Positions 36,044-36,595 of a DNA stretch of 36,595 nt are shown in pieces. The stretch covers positions 1-36,595 of the forward strand of contig CANRPX010000014.1 in assembly GCA_947632605.1 (NCBI GenBank), in the 5' to 3' direction. Each line of letters starts with the position of its first letter. The first letter of the stretch is position 1. Both the position numbers and the translations under genes were made by a program. Under the pieces are notes generated by a model. That model had not been told where the DNA came from, searched no databases, and saw only the letters and a list, made by a program, of their open reading frames with translations. The DNA is from an uncultured Clostridia bacterium. Its GTDB lineage: Bacteria > Bacillota > Clostridia > TANB77 > CAG-508.

Positions 36044-36118
36044 TGGCTCGGGTGGTTAGATTCGAACTAACGAATGTCGGAGTCAGAGTCCGATGCCTTA
36101 CCACTTGGCGACACCCGA
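36044..36118 (-). tRNA. tRNA-Gln (anticodon CTG)
   Basis: The minus strand folds into a full cloverleaf: acceptor TCGGGTG/CACCCGA (7 bp), D-arm GCC/GGC, anticodon stem TCGGA/TCCGA with loop CTCTGAC giving anticodon CTG for CAG codons, 5-nt variable loop, and T-arm GTTAG/CTAAC with TTCGAAT. CCA is encoded. The first pair is U-A, typical of tRNA-Gln charged by the indirect Glu-amidation route in Gram-positives. Position 73 is G. Confidence 0.95.
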
Positions 36119-36136
36119 ATGTTTTTAACTTTGTAT

Positions 36137-36165
36137 ATTATATATCTATATTAACAAATTTACAA
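36137..36165 (-). promoter_or_regulatory. tRNA-Gln promoter
   Basis: The minus strand has TTGTAA (36160-36165), 17 bp, then TATAAT (36137-36142), 18 bp before the first tRNA base. Confidence 0.65.
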
Positions 36166-36201
36166 GTTTATTAAAAATTTTTATCAATTTTAAAATATAT
36201 A

Positions 36202-36230
36202 TAGACTTTTTACTCTTTTTTGTATATTAT
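36202..36230 (+). promoter_or_regulatory. Promoter of the small secreted protein
   Basis: TAGACT (36202-36207), 17 bp, then TATTAT (36225-36230) lie 30 bp before the ATG. AGGAGG sits between them and the start at good spacing. It fires away from the tRNA promoter. Confidence 0.55.
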
Positions 36231-36260
36231 ATTTATAGTGTAATTATTTAGGAGGTTATT

Positions 36261-36572
36261 ATGTCTAAAACAATAAAAATACTTTTGGTAATAATTTTTA
36301 TAATAACATTATCTTTTTGTTTTAGTTTTGTATATGCAAGTTCATCTAATGAAGAAGATGTAAACGAAGATGAAACTATAGTAGAAGATACAGAAGATGT
36401 TCCTGATACTCCTATTTCAACTTTATCTCCATCTTCAGTAACTAGTGTTTCTAATGTAAATAGTTATGAACAAGCAAATTTACAATTAAATAATATATTA
36501 TCAATAATTTTAATTGCAATTGGTGTTCTTCTTATATTGTTTGCTATAGCAATTTTAATAAGATTAAAATAA
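36261..36572 (+). CDS. Small secreted, C-terminally anchored protein
   Basis: This 103-residue protein is not recognised. It has a clear signal peptide (1 to about 26, ending VYASS), an acidic Glu/Asp stretch (about 29-48), a Ser/Thr/Pro-rich part (about 49-66) and a C-terminal hydrophobic segment (about 78-100) ending IRLK. The layout is like a surface-anchored protein but no LPxTG-type motif precedes the segment, so it is probably a simple membrane anchor. A strong AGGAGG and its own promoter support it as a real gene. Confidence 0.75.
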   Translation: MSKTIKILLVIIFIITLSFCFSFVYASSSNEEDVNEDETIVEDTEDVPDTPISTLSPSSVTSVSNVNSYEQANLQLNNILSIILIAIGVLLILFAIAILIRLK

Positions 36573-36595
36573 AATATAAAATTAATTATAAATAA

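Noticed and set aside
36261..36572. Small secreted protein as another sortase substrate
   Set aside because: No LPxTG-like motif precedes the C-terminal hydrophobic segment.

Overview
The window reads as chromosome of a low-GC, Gram-positive member of the Clostridia, probably an uncultured gut-type lineage. The signs are very AT-rich DNA, a Gram-positive PolC, AGGAGG-type ribosome binding sites, a dipicolinate synthase subunit A (a spore-former gene), a sortase and class A penicillin-binding proteins. No phage, insertion sequence, CRISPR array or defence island is visible. Nearly everything is housekeeping or cell-envelope biology, and most genes lie on the minus strand.

Left edge (1-2018): two near-consensus promoters in tandem, followed by an rRNA-leader-like sequence, fire leftward off the window, so an rRNA operon very probably starts just outside. 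Next come eno with its terminator and promoter, and a divergent intergenic region. On the plus strand (2019-4533) sit a large DUF6020-like membrane protein and an RluA-type pseudouridine synthase, ending at a bidirectional terminator.

Envelope block A (minus, 14632 down to 4580): class A PBP, cysS, FemABX-like ligase, alanine racemase, DUF1189-like membrane protein, ftsH and a membrane-anchored SGNH hydrolase. The genes are tightly spaced and probably form one transcription unit. dprA and a second, very similar class A PBP lie just upstream. Envelope block B (minus, 24355 down to 18289): TPR membrane protein, dpaA, uppP, a sortase, a secreted SH3b protein with an LPEVG sorting signal, and folD, closed by a terminator.

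Core block C (minus, 33745 down to 24490): pyrH, frr, uppS, cdsA, rseP, a zinc-ribbon/PH-like membrane protein, polC and a DUF1294 protein. This is the classical Firmicutes cluster, but dxr and ispG are missing from their usual places and rseP carries a frameshift. The right end holds a Nudix hydrolase, greA, an unrecognised Rossmann-like protein whose ribosome binding site lies inside a hairpin, tRNA-Gln(CTG) and a small secreted membrane protein.

Functionally the window joins lipid-carrier synthesis and recycling (uppS, uppP), D-alanine supply (alr), possible bridge formation (FemABX), polymerisation and cross-linking (two PBPs) and protein anchoring (sortase plus substrate). I did not find a clearly undescribed system. 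The best leads are the linked sortase-substrate pair, the twin PBPs around dprA, the cysS-FemABX-alr linkage, the rseP frameshift, and several hairpins placed at gene starts or ends.
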